Assembly (NCBI RefSeq): GCF_023973825.1
Contig: NW_027122927.1
Coordinates: 20,220 to 84,219 of the forward strand
Length of the DNA: 64,000 nucleotides
DNA from: Plasmodium brasilianum
Taxonomy: Eukaryota; Apicomplexa; Aconoidasida; Haemosporida; Plasmodiidae
Direction of reading: 5' to 3'
This document shows, one piece after another, positions 13,701-25,992 of the stretch (position 1 is the first letter of the stretch; each line of letters opens with the position of its first letter). The notes beneath the pieces were generated by a model. It made no database searches. It was not told the DNA's origin and saw only the letters and a program-made list of their open reading frames with translations. The translations under genes and the position numbers were made by a program.

Positions 13701-14252
13701 AATTTACAATTCTGATTTAATATAAAATGGAACTATTTTTAAATTAATAATCTACAGAACTAATTAATATATTCAACACCACATTTAATTGCCTTATCAT
13801 ATATATTTTGTTTTCTTTCTTTTCTTAACATCCTTAGGTGGAATACCTTTTTTAGTGACCTTCATACCTTAATGATATTTTCCCTTGTAATATGTAATAG
13901 TTCTATCATTCGGCTTATATTATCTCATATACAAAAACGTCTATATGGTCACATATACATTGAAACATAAGGCGGTAATGTGAAAAATAACATGTAAATA
14001 ATTTACCGACATGCAGAATTTTATACTCACATACATATATATGTGCTTCCACTTACAATTTTTTAATGTAAACAAGCTAAAATATCCACGTAAAGCTAGT
14101 ACAAAAAAATAAAAAAAACAACAAATACATATATACATACGCGTTATATTCATAAATACACATTTCCGCATGAATCCTGCTAACTTATATACCCACATAA
14201 TCATGCGCACAATTGCGTACTCAAACTAATTCATTTATATATATACATAAAA

Positions 14253-14498
14253 TCACTTATCCAGGATACATGCTTTATTAAATATATTTTGTTTCAAATG
14301 GTTTAATTGTACGTTAAATTTTTTAAAAAAATATTCTTCTAATGCAGACGATATAAAAAAATTTACGTGTATACATATGAAGCTTAGTGATAATAAGAAA
14401 TTGTTTAGAAGAATATCATTAGGGCACATAGATAAAACCCAACATATAAAATACTTTTTATAGCGTTTATTTTTTCTAATTATCTGTTCATTCTGCAC
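14253..14498 (-). other. open frame conserved in the sister duplicate; relic or small gene
   Basis: An ~81-codon open frame whose N-terminal part (IIRKNKRYKKYFI) matches in the same frame the frame at 29538-29789 (KIRKNKRNKIQFI). The rest is hydrophobic and Phe/Leu-rich and diverges. A CTCCTGTGCAG acceptor-like site precedes it. No family was recognised. Conservation of this frame could simply reflect recent common ancestry of the two duplicated blocks, so coding status is open. Confidence 0.22.
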
Positions 14499-17436
14499 AG
14501 GAGAATATACTTCTATTCATACTATTAACAATATTGTCACATAAGTCAAAATATTGTAATAGTCACAAAAATGAATATGCATCTTATGAAATATAGGAAA
14601 GTCCATATGTACAAATATATATATGGATAAACCAACCTATAAAATTCTTGTACATGCATCCGTATATTCACATATACACATACGTATGCACGCATATATG
14701 CGCATGACATAGATATAGCATAAAGTATATAAATTCTTTGAAGAAATTTTTTTTTAATTCTTATATCTACATTTCTCCAAAATTATTATAATTAGACGCT
14801 TATTTTCTCGGATTTTTACTTATACATATAAACTAAGGAAAGAAAAGATAAATTATAAAAGTGACGTTAACGTATTACTTTCTTCTTTTTATTTCTTTTT
14901 TATATAAAACTTTTATAATGGTATCTATATACGTTTTTAAAAAAACATTTGTAATTGATGTTTGAACCTTGGAAAAAAGGGGGGGTATGCTTTTATAATT
15001 TGTAGGTATTCATATAAGTTTGCATTATTATTTGTCATATTTCATGTTCTGTTACTTTTTTTTTATTTTTCTCATTTTCTTTTTCTTTGAAACATTTTTT
15101 CATGTGCTTGTCAGATATGATTTTTTTTCTTCTCCATTCTCTCTTATTTCAGAGTAACATTCGTTATCGATCAATAAGTAGTCCTAATAGAAAAACATGT
15201 AACCTTAAAAAAAAATAAAAATTGTTCATAGACATAATAGCGTTTTTTTACAGTACTTATACGATTAATTCTCGAAGTACTCCGTTTTGTAATTAATAAA
15301 ATTTCTACCGGCACATTGCATAATTAGTTAAAACTAAAATGAAAAAAAGTACACTATCTCAAAAATAAAATAATTTTTACAATTATAATTATTTATATCA
15401 AAAAAAATTATATATCATTTCAATATTATATTAATAACTCATAGAAGATGTTACAATGGAAACATGCGATTCATACATTAACTTCTTTTAAAAATTCTTC
15501 TTAATATTCTATTAAAATTTAGTAACTTTTTGTTTTTTAATTTTAATGCTTCATTCATTAACTATAAAGGAAAAGAAAGGCATATAAAACCAAGTAAAAG
15601 TGAGAAATAAAAAGGTGAAACAAACGATCGAAGTGAAAATATGTCGTAAATAACATTTTAGAGATACATGTACATGTGTAATTTATATTATTTATCACAT
15701 GTACAAGCATATATTCGAGAACAATTTAAACAATATTAAGAAAAAACAATATGAATATACATATAAATTAAAGTGTAATAATTATATAAGTAAATTAAAA
15801 ACTTTACTAGGAGAAGGTTCAAAATAAGTTTCTACTTTTTTTTTGTTTATAAACCACTTAACTTGAATCTCTGTTTTAAAACTCTATGTACTAAAAATAT
15901 TTTATTAACTTGATATTTAGGGTCTTGAAACAATGAAATTTGCTGTCATACATATAGCTTTACGTATATTATAAAAACATAAGTAAAAGAATATCAGTTC
16001 ATATAAAAAACGTAGAATAAATACATGGAAAATAAGTAATTCTAATTGTACCAAAAAATGTTATTATCTTAGTTTTTCATATAATTATACAAATGTTCAC
16101 ATGAAAGTAGGTTTTATATCCTATAATAAATAATCCTTTAATATTGTTCCTCTCTTTTCTACCTTGGGGAAATGTTTATCCTTTAATTTAATTGTATTTT
16201 TCAATTGTTTCCATATAATATGTGAGCTTCTAATTATTTAGGGTAATACACTATTAGAAAATATACAATAAAAAGTTTTGAAAAAAAATTATTTTGAAAA
16301 ATATAACGTAATTAATTGTTAAAAAGTGATAATAAAAAATAAAAAAAATGTAATAGAAATATGCTTATACTTTTAATATATATGACAACTACTGAAGTAT
16401 ATTTAAAAATATAAATCTAATAATATAACATGTAACATTTTACATTGTATTATAACTGAATATGTACTCAATTTATTTTTCTTATATATCTATACTTGTA
16501 ACATTATGAAATAATGAAACATGCTATTTTTCAATAATTGTGCCTTGTTTCTTTTTATTTCATATAAATTGAACTAAAAAAAAATATTATCTGCATGTAA
16601 TTATTGTACATAAATATATATATTGTATACAGAAGAAATATTTTAATAATATATAGTAATACCTAATGTATAAAAAAAAATATATATATATAAATATTTT
16701 TTTTTTATTAAAAATATTTTTAGCAATTTTTTCCCTTTCAGAATGCAGAATTGTCCATATATATTAATCTTATATTCTCTTTCTCATTAGTATATTTTTG
16801 CAAAGGCATATATATGTGTATTATTTCACTAACGAAAAATTATGTTTCAATCGTAAATGAAGGCGATAATTACAACATTCATTACCATAATATTATAATA
16901 TTCATTTGAATCTATATAAAGGAAAATTTAATGCATTAACTTTAGTTATGATTGAATTAGAAAAAATGATACATGAGAGATCATATACATCTGAATTAAT
17001 TAAATCCTCTAGAAAAATACGTATTAATTTTGAAAAAAACTAATTAAAGTTTACATAGCACAAAAAACAACGTTATATACTTAGGAATGATTTAAAAAAA
17101 AACGATAACTTTTTTTTCTTTAATTTTATATAAAAAAATGATTGCTATACATATAAATGCACTATTAATTGTCAATATTATATATATTTACATATATGCA
17201 TGAAAAATAAGAAATATATATAAAAAAGTACATACACATAGTTATAATGTTATAAAGAAATATATTTTTTTTCCTTAAAAAAAAGGATAACTTAGCGTTT
17301 TGAAGACATATATATATATATAAGATATTACAATTATAAAAAAGATAATAAAGGTATTATACATAATTATGTCAATATTGTTAACAATAAATTCTTTCAT
17401 TTAATATTTTAATGTAAAAAATAGAATAAATATATA

Positions 17437-17457
17437 ATTTATTTATTTATTTATTTA
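17437..17457. repeat. (TTTA)n microsatellite
   Basis: About five tandem TTTA units. It lies just before the conserved downstream element of the 18323-19279 gene. Confidence 0.7.
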
Positions 17458-17532
17458 TAAATTTTCAATATTATATATATTAAATTAAATTTGACAGAAT
17501 GTAATTAACATCAAAATTAAGTTTAATAATAA
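17450..17532 (-). other. conserved downstream element of the fam gene at 18323-19279
   Basis: TTATAAATTTTCAATATTAT then a T/A stretch and AATGTAATTAACATCAAAAT and TAAGTTTAATAATAA. It aligns with the elements at 20757-20841, 33431-33511, 36910-36985 and 61780-61860. It ends 791 bp beyond the stop codon. Confidence 0.55.
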
Positions 17533-18322
17533 ATAATTCTAAATCTTTATTCTAATTGTGAAGATACAGAATATAATTTGGTACACAGTTATAAATAATC
17601 TATATATAATAAGAATATTTTTTTTGTTAAATATATATATATATACATATATATATTAATATTATTTAAAAAAAAATAAAAATGATTTCAAATTATTTTT
17701 GTAGTTATTATTTCATATAACATATTTCTCATAAAGAATATTTTATATAATGATGATTAGGTTACTACTCAGTGAAGAAAATATATATATACTTATCAAA
17801 ACAACAAATTATATTCATTTTCTTTTATAACATATTATTCAGTAACCATTTATTGTTAATATAAAGCTAAAAGTATGTTTTCTTAATTACCTTAAAAAAT
17901 AACAATTTTGGACTAGAACTACATATAAAATAGTAAATGACACTTTTTAGTTAAAATATAAATTTTCACAATAATTCAGTAAAATTATATGCATTGTTAC
18001 ATCATATAATAATTTTAATGCACAAATATAATGATTCTATAAAAATCTATTTAAATAAGAAAATATAAGCATATAATAAAAAATATATTTAAGCTGAAAA
18101 GATATTTTATAATACTAATTGAAAAATATTAATATATTCATATTCACTAAAAAAATAACATATTCTACTGTTGAACATAAAAAATTCCACATATATGTAG
18201 GCTTATTCATAAAATTTAAGCAGATATGGTTACGCTTATTAACCATGGCACTAAGGATATTACAGGTACTATTTCATATTAAAAGCTTCATTATACAAGG
18301 AAACATATTCTTTTTGCACATT

Positions 18323-19279
18323 TTACCCTTTTTTGAACTTAATATTATGATATTTTTTAACTTTTTTATGATAGTAAACAAGAGCGGACATAAGTATGAC
18401 AATTAATATAATGAAAGGTATTAAATAAATTATATAAACTAGAAAAGGCACAGTCATAAACGTCCAAGATTGTGTACCACTTTGCTCTATTCCATTTTTT
18501 ATAACATTAACCTTAGCTGTTTTCCACAAGAAATCTAATTTGAGTTTTCCCAAAAAAGAACGTAAAGGCGCAGACCACCCAGTTCCAAGTGTTTTTTTCA
18601 ACACTGCTAACAACCAGCCTACAAGCCCATATCCACAAGAAAAATCTAATATTAGGTAGGTTGATAATAATATGACCAAGAATAAAGGTAAAATAATTCG
18701 TACTCTGTATTTTTTAAATACTATTTTTCTGAAAATTTTATCACTTATAGTCTTGTTGTTTTGAAGAAAATCTATATAATCAAGTTCTTTGAATACTTTT
18801 TTTTCCATATGGGAATATTTTTTTGTTTCAAACACACACGATTTATTTTTCATATGTTGTTTATGGCCTCTTATATTCATTGGTGAAATTCCATTAGACC
18901 ATTTTTTTTTTTCTCTTAACTGCTTTTCGTAATTAAGTATATCCTCTTTTAAACATACCAAATTTGAATCCTTATCGTGTTTATATTTTGCTAGTATCCT
19001 ATATATTCTTTCATCCATTTTTTTTCCATGGATGCATTTATCATCTACAGAATTCTTAAATATACTCTAAAAAAACCAAGTAAATATTTGTTATTTAAAG
19101 TATAAATTATTTTATGATAAAAAAACATTTTAATATAAATAAAACACTAAAAATGATAATAATCCAAATATCCTTGAATAATCTTATAATACCACGCAAT
19201 TCTTAAAATGGCATATCCCGGATAAAAGCACAAACTCAGCAATTTTAATAAATAATAGTAACTTAATTCTTTTTTTCAT
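18323..19279 (-). CDS. fam-l/fam-m-like exported protein, KELDY type
   Basis: A two-exon gene of 276 codons. Exon 1 is 19279-19193 (29 codons; leader with LLLFIKIAEF and ending in GICHF). The intron 19192-19067 begins GTATTA and ends TTTTTTTAG. Exon 2 is 19066-18323. RILAK is at residues 52-56. FETKKYSHMEKKVFKELDY is at about 108-126. Membrane segments are at about 153-170 and 234-259. The tail is YYHKKVKKYHNIKF plus basic residues. An eight-A run at codons 43-46 looked like a frameshift risk, but the frame is continuous through it. It has Met in place of the Leu usual in the SHLEKK motif and lacks the RNY residues that usually precede the RxLxK motif. It is the downstream partner of the FDGKHFHF-type gene at 21629-22465 and the sister of the gene at 34303-35299 in the other duplicated unit. 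Confidence 0.87.
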
Positions 19280-19687
19280 GATATATTATTTTAATACTGC
19301 AATATATCCTGCAAAGAACAAAATAAACTACAATATAACATGTATTAATGATAAAGCACACTATAATTATTAAATTAATTTTTTTTCTTTTTTTTTACTT
19401 TTTATTTATTTGCATAGAATTAATAAAACGTATATACATATAATTCTCTTTACAACGGAGACTAAGAAAAATAAATTTTATATATATTATAAAAGTTTTA
19501 TTTTAATTTTTTGTTTGAAAAAAAAATTTCATATAAATATAATATTTTTCATTTTTTGAAAAATGTTAAAAATATACGATTTAATATAGTATATTAGAAA
19601 AATAATCTTATTTATTAATTCTTTTTAAAAATAAAAAAAAGAAAAAAAATTAAGTTTTCTTAATATTTATAAATATTTACATTCCGC

Positions 19688-19731
19688 AGTATATAGAATA
19701 TATACGCTACAGAATGTATAGACTATAAAAA
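19688..19731 (-). promoter_or_regulatory. conserved upstream element of the fam gene at 18323-19279
   Basis: AGTATATAGAATATATACGC then TACAGAATGTATAGACTATA. This is a diverged copy of the element found in front of the other fam genes. It begins 409 bp upstream of the start codon. Confidence 0.5.
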
Positions 19732-20756
19732 GTATAAAATGTAGGTCATATTTTGTCCCATATATTAAGAAAATATTATATAATTTCAATGATGTTTTTC
19801 TATTAATAATATTAATTTTATAAATAATATATTTTGGAAAATTCGATAACTTCTAATAGGATATGTATTATTATAATAATATTAAAATTGTAGTAATTGA
19901 TGTAGAAATCATATCTTTGTGCAATAATTTATCATATATTATTTATAACACTTACATTATATAATGCTTCATAATATATTTAATAATTCTCATTTATATA
20001 ATATGACTGAATCTATAAAACAATTTCTAATTTTAGAATAATAAATAAATTATAATGTTTTATTTTTGCTTAATATCCTGTGGAAATCACAATTTTTATT
20101 AAAGTTTAATTTACGTCCATATTTGTACTTATAAAGTTTTTAAATTCTTCTGCTTAAACTTTTTTGTTAATTAATTATACTAGTTTATAAAAAATTCAAT
20201 AAAAAGAAATAATAAAAAATTAAATAAGCATATGGAAATTCTTTCTTTAAATGTATTATTATTGGTATAAAATTGCAGCATTAACATATCTCTCAAATTT
20301 TTTATTAATAAAAATTCATATATTTTTTAGTTACGAATTTATTTCATCACAAATATTTATATGAATTTTGTAAAATTCATTTAAGTTAACCATTATGTAA
20401 ACGTAATAATAGAATGATGAAAATATGTTTTCTCCTATTTATTGGAAACATATAACTTTGCGCTAAATATATAATGAACAATATGCAACTGCAACTAAAA
20501 ATAAAATTAGACTAATAAATAAAGATTATTTCCTTAAAAACAGGAACAACACTAATTATAAACCTAAATCTATACTTATGAATTATATATTAAAAGAATT
20601 CTTTTTCGTTTTTACTTTACATAAAAACAGAAAATTATAAATAAGTAATAATTAGTAGTGTTGAACATAAACTATGTGTATTAATATACGTCTTCTAAAT
20701 AATATTATAAATTAATATATTTATAAAATATAATAAAAAACAGCAAAAATATATAA

Positions 20757-20841
20757 TTTATTTATATATTTTCAATATATTATATATTTAATTTATTCTT
20801 CTAAAAATGAATTAACACCACAATTAAGCACAATAATAATA
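20757..20841 (-). other. conserved downstream element of the fam gene at 21629-22465
   Basis: TTTATATATTTTCAATATAT, then ATGAATTAACACCACAATTA and AGCACAATAATAA. It ends 788 bp beyond the stop codon, matching the spacing of the other copies. Confidence 0.55.
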
Positions 20842-21628
20842 TAGCAGATACATTTAACTCTCATATAACTGTAAAGATATGGAATCCAAAAGTTTGTACG
20901 TAATGATAAGTAATTCATACTTAACAAGGATATCTTTTAATTTTAGATAACTTCAAATTTTTATTATGCAAACTAAACTAAAAGTACATCATAAAACTTT
21001 TTTCATTAACTATGTCCTATAATATATTTCTTACAATACATATTTTATTTAATGAATAAAAATAGTTCCTTTGATAAAAATAATACATGTATACAGGTCA
21101 ATGCAACAAAATATATGTACTTCTCCTCATTAAATAATAAATGATGCTAATTTATTTTTAATTTAAAACTAATAATAAATTTTATGAATAACACGAAAAA
21201 ATATTCAATTTTTACTAGAACAAGATAAAAAATAAAAAGTATCATTTCATATAGTTCATATATAAACTGATAGACAATTTGTTTAATATTATATGAATTC
21301 TTATATTGTGTATAAGAATTTTAGCGTAAGAAAATATATTTTTCTAAAAAACTCTCTTTGCACATAAATATATATATTAGCCCATTATATATAATTAAAG
21401 TGAAGTATACTTTAAAACGACTATTTTTAAATATTAATAAAATCAAATTCACAAACAATTAAGAACATATTTTTATACTATTGAGTATCAGAAAAATAAC
21501 ATATATGCTGATTACTTTATAAAGCATAAACTATTATACCTATCCTTTCTTAGTAAATCACCAAAAATATTACAGTTATAATAATATGAAATAAATTGTT
21601 AGAGAAAAAAATTATTCCTGTTATTCTT

Positions 21629-22465
21629 TTACTCAGAAATCAACTTAAGTTTTACATATTTTTCATTATTTTTTAGAATCTTAGGAACCACAGTTATAAT
21701 AATGATAGATAATACAACAATAAGTACGCCAAATAATACAGGAAAAACATAGGGTCCTGCTGTAACAGCAATATCCTCAGAAAATAACCTTATGAAATTT
21801 TCTCCCGCAGATTCAAGCAACTTAAATCCTTCTAATAAGGCATATCCTATTCCCAAGATGAATAAAAGAAAAAATAGAGCAACTCCAAATCCGTAACTTC
21901 TAAACTTTGTTTTTTTTAAAGCTATATCATAAATTCTTCTATTTTGTTCAAGAAATTTATCATAATTTTTTTTTTTGATCCATTTTTTTTCAAAATGGAA
22001 ATGTTTTCCATCAAACATTCCATTATTATAATCTATAACTTCTGTATAGTATCTGGCATTATTTAATGATTTTCTATTCGATTTTTTGTTATTTCCTTTA
22101 TCCCGCTTTGCACTAATAAGTTTATCTTTTTTTAAACTTAAAACATTTAAATTCAATTCTTGCTTAGGTTTTGCTAATAATCTAGAATTTCTTATATATA
22201 TTTTTCTACCAATGTTGTAATACTCATCAAAATATTTGTTAAAAGAATGCTAAAAAATTAAGTAAATAATTATCATTTAAAATAACAAATAATGTGCCTC
22301 GCCAAAAAAGAGTATTTATAAAAAAAAAATAATAGAAATATTAATAATAAAAAATATTCTTAAATAATATTATGATACCTTATAATTGTTAAAATGGCAT
22401 ATCCACGTTAATAGGATAAAAGCAGAAATTTTAACATATAAAATTAATTTAATATTTTGTTCCAT
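21629..22465 (-). CDS. fam-l/fam-m-like exported protein, FDGKHFHF type
   Basis: A two-exon gene of 235 codons, the shortest apparently intact member. Exon 1 is 22465-22379 (29 codons; leader with LYVKISAFILLTWICHF). The intron 22378-22250 begins GTATCA and ends TTTTTTAG. Exon 2 is 22249-21629. RLLAK is at residues 52-56. The linker after it is about 12 residues shorter than in its relatives. FDGKHFHF is at 108-115, followed by EKKWIKKK. Membrane segments are at about 151-167 and 197-217. The tail is NNEKYVKLKLISE. By family knowledge it is an exported membrane protein. It is the upstream member of a pair with the KELDY-type gene at 18323-19279, and the sister of the gene at 37790-38659 in the other duplicated unit. 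No break is visible. Confidence 0.87.
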
Positions 22466-22862
22466 TGTATAGATTTCTTATATTGTAATATACATAGTAA
22501 GCAGAAAATTAATACTAATATGATATACATTTAACGATAAAGGTACAATATCTATTTTTCTAATTTTTTGTACTATTTTTTTGTAAAAATGTAACTAAAT
22601 GTATATGATTGTAATGTATTTACAACAGAAATCAGGAAAAATAACTTTACATATATATTATAGATTATTTATCTTAATTATATTTTTAAAAAACTAATTT
22701 GCGTTAAAATAAAATAATTTTGAATTCATTCATAAATATATATCATATATATATTAATTGTTTAATATAGTAGATATATAAAATTTTTATGTTTATTAAC
22801 GCTTATAATAAAAAAAAAATATATATATATTAATTCATGATATTCCTTTATATTAAGTTTAT

Positions 22863-22905
22863 ATAGTATATAGAATATTTATAATAGAGATAACGTATCC
22901 TTCCA
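22863..22905 (-). promoter_or_regulatory. conserved upstream element of the fam gene at 21629-22465
   Basis: ATAGTATATAGAATATTTAT then AATAGAGATAACGTATCC. A diverged copy that begins 398 bp upstream of the start codon. Confidence 0.45.
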
Positions 22906-24026
22906 TATTTTAAGAAAATATTTGAAAAATTAATAATAATTTCCTATAAATATTTCTAATTAAATAAATATTATATAAATGTAATATGCCTATTATTTAT
23001 AAAAGAAAATAAATATTATAATAATATAATAATAATTATAAAAAATTAGAACATTTAATTGTTTTAACAATTATTTGTGTTATATTAATCATGCTAGTTC
23101 AATTTTTTTATAATCCATAATATACTTAAAGAATCATATCTATAATATACTACATAATATATGAAACGATATTAATTTTAAAATTAAATATTACCTCAAT
23201 TTTTATATCAGTATCATAACAATTTTAAACTATAATTGTTATGCAAGTTTAATTCTGGTCAATATTTCTACATGAAATGTATTTTCTGATTCATAGTCTT
23301 AACATATATATATGTCCAAGAAATGCTAATATAATAAAAAAAAATTAGAAAGATATTAAAATTATTATTAGTAACTATATCAGTTTTTTTTTAATATTTG
23401 CAAATATTATTTTCACTTGCTCTAGATCACACTATATTTTAGCAAAAAAAAAAAAAAAATACATAATTTCGATCATTATTTAAGACAATAATAATTAAAT
23501 ACACATATCGTGATATTAATAAATCAAATATTAATCTAAACTGTAATGTTAAATTTTATCTTATAAGCATAGATATTAGGCAAAAAGTAGAACTTAATCA
23601 CTTTAAAAGCTTACAAATTATTTGCAACATAATATATATAATCAGTACTTATATAATTAATTCTTTTGTACAGAATAAATCTTAGTACTTTAATTAAAAT
23701 ATATCAGATCTTAGAGCATTAATATGAATATAATAATACTTTTACTAATTGAATTACATGTATAACATGGATTTTCTTTTACATATGATCGTTCTATAAA
23801 AAAGCGGATTGCAGTATTTTATTAATTAGTAATTATTAATATAAGCATCTTATATTTTTACAAATATTTAATATTATGACACTTTTGGAGTAAAATCGCA
23901 TATAGTGAAAAAGTGAAAAATATCAAAAATGCATAAATGTAAATCTTTATAGAATGATGTTATTCAATCAAATACATTTATTCTTAAAATGAACTTATAT
24001 AATATTAGTAGATTGACTGAACTTCA

Positions 24027-24049
24027 TTATATATATATATATATATATT
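24027..24049. repeat. (TA)n microsatellite
   Basis: A perfect TA alternation of about 11 units. Confidence 0.75.
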
Positions 24050-25261
24050 ATTCATTTTTGTTAAGATAGATATAGTCTAAGATAGAGGAACATGTATAAT
24101 TCATGTAAGTTAAAATTTAATTTCAGCTTAATATTCGTTTAGAGATGTATTCATTTAATATTTTCAAAAATAAGAAACTATATTAGTTTTTCATTATCAT
24201 GTATTTTTTTATTTTATATATATAATACATATAAATAAACTAGATTTATGTACAATATTTATATAAATTAAAAAATGATAATAATTTATCAAAATATATC
24301 CCTTTATTTAATTATAAATCTTTATGAATTCTATAATAATTAATGTGCTATTAAACATTTATTTTTAAAATCAAAAATTAATAAAATGTGTTTGAAGATC
24401 ATGCATAAAAATACAAAATATAATATTACATGAAATAAGTTTCAAAACACACATTTTTCTAATTAATTTATTTTGGTTTGCTATTTGATTAATATTGATT
24501 ATTATAGAAATTACATTTAAAACAAATAAAAAAAAAAGAAATATGTATTTCTTTATAATAAATTAAGAAAAAAATTATATATAATATATTATAAACATTT
24601 TCAAATAATTTTACAACCCCATACAAACATAAAAAAACAAAAAATCTTGTCGTTAAATATATAAATTATATCACTAACTGAATGAATTTGTATTAAGTCA
24701 GATTTTATATATTAAATTAAATAATACTATGATTACTATAATACAAGCTTAAATAAAACGTTTGCACTTATAATTTTTTCATATCATTCACACGTTTTTA
24801 TTACGAATATTTGATAATATCAATTTCGCATTTTTGTTTAGCAAAATAAATATATAAATTATAAATGAGAATACTAATCTACTTCATAAAAATATGGTAC
24901 GATAATAATAATAATAATATATAAATATTAAATTTTTCGTAAATAATGTATATTTTTTTACTTTGTTCGCCAATATACATAAGTATACTATCTAGGCTGC
25001 AATATTAATTTTGTTTATATATTGGAAATTTTTTTTTGGAAACATTATCATTAAGCATAAATAGAAAATGATTAATTATAGAATAAATATATTTTCTTAA
25101 ATTAGCGTAATTATTATATATGGGTTTGAATACCATTTCTTCTCACATCAATTGAAAATTCCAAAATTTTTATCAGTATATAAATAACAATTGAAAAACA
25201 TAAAAAAAAAATAAGGTCAAATACCACTTCCTTTCCAGATTATTCGGTAATAAATATTATA

Positions 25262-25992
25262 TTAATATTTACTAATGAAAACGGATTCAGCTTTTTCCAC
25301 AAAAACCTCTAAAATAAGTAGTGGAAATATTATTATAAAAATTATTACTGGTAGACCATATATTGAAACAGCATTAGTATATACTGAACATTTTAAACTT
25401 TTTCCCTGAAGAGCACAGGTAAATATCTTGAGTTTATTTATAGAAATAAATTATATATATAGTAGTTATTCAATGAGAACTATCTCTAAAGATTTTACAT
25501 ATAAGCGATGGTTATTTATTGAATAATTTTTAGGATTTATCTCTTGAATTAAAGTTGTCTATATATTAATCCTTTCTATAATAAGCGTATTCAATGTAAC
25601 TATATGCATTTTATGAATCATCTTATGTACTTCCAGGTAGCTTATCTGTTAAATATAAATTTATTTTTTTCTTCTTATATTTTAATAATGAAATATCAGA
25701 TCTAGAATTTAATGCTCCATCGGCAGAATTCCAATCGTCTAAAGATTTATCAGAAATGCTCTAGAATTAAAAGAAAATATTTTTTTCATTTATAATGTGA
25801 TGGATTTACTAACGAATAAGGAAATTTTTCTTATAACTGTATATCTATATATATATAACTTGAAGTATCCAAAATTATAGAGAAAAAAATTTGCCAAGTT
25901 GTTATAACTCACTCTTTAAATAAGTACATATCCAAATAATAAAGATAGATTTAAGTGTTTTAACGAAAATAAAATATTGATTTTTTTATGAA
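25262..25992 (-). pseudogene. decayed fam-type gene (copy in the second duplicated unit)
   Basis: A broken two-exon gene. Exon 1 remnant is at about 25992-25916; it reads FVKTLKSIFIIWIC after a one-base shift and matches the leader of the intact genes, but the ATG is lost. A TTCTAG acceptor opens exon 2 at 25760. Its start, SISDKSLDDWN, aligns with the SxFNKSLD start of intact exon 2s, and RSDISLLKYK occupies the place of RNYRLLAKYK. At least six in-frame stops (mostly TAA) and one frameshift follow. The 3' end is open again: a membrane segment YGLPVIIFIIIFPLLILEVF, then a stop at 25262-25264. It is collinear with the remnant at 10010-10707. The stops are spread along the gene, so this is an old loss rather than a single sequencing error. 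Confidence 0.62.

Larger units (their letters stand above)
10708..18322. other. long spacer of the first duplicated unit
   Basis: 7.6 kb without a clear gene. It is collinear with about 26.0-34.3 kb. Matched landmarks include TAGTAAATGTATACGA (12.68 and 27.90 kb), TGTAAACAAG..AAAGCTAGT (14.07 and 29.29 kb), CGTTTATTTTTTCTAATT (14.46 and 29.71 kb) and a pyrimidine-rich CTTCTCC(A/G)TTCTCTCTT block (15.13 and 30.40 kb). It contains clusters of TGCAC/GTGCA-type motifs at about 13.47-13.50 and 14.65-14.71 kb, and a frame conserved in the sister copy at 14253-14498. A (TTTA)n tract lies at about 17437-17457. Confidence 0.6.
19280..21628. other. AT-rich spacer within the second fam pair
   Basis: Holds the upstream element at 19688-19731 and the downstream element of the next gene at 20757-20841. 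No gene was seen. Confidence 0.5.
22466..25261. other. AT-rich spacer between the duplicated units
   Basis: Holds the upstream element at 22863-22905 and a (TA)n tract at 24027-24049. No gene is supportable. The junction between the first and second duplicated units should lie in this stretch. Confidence 0.5.

Noticed and set aside
13941..14210. Minus-strand frame of about 89 codons
   Set aside because: The equivalent segment at 29.2-29.46 kb is not open in the same frame, and no motif or splice partner was seen.
18323..19066. Apparent frameshift at an eight-A run near the N-terminus of exon 2
   Set aside because: Careful counting of the run (19018-19025) shows the frame from the acceptor at 19066 continues unbroken into the RILAK segment.
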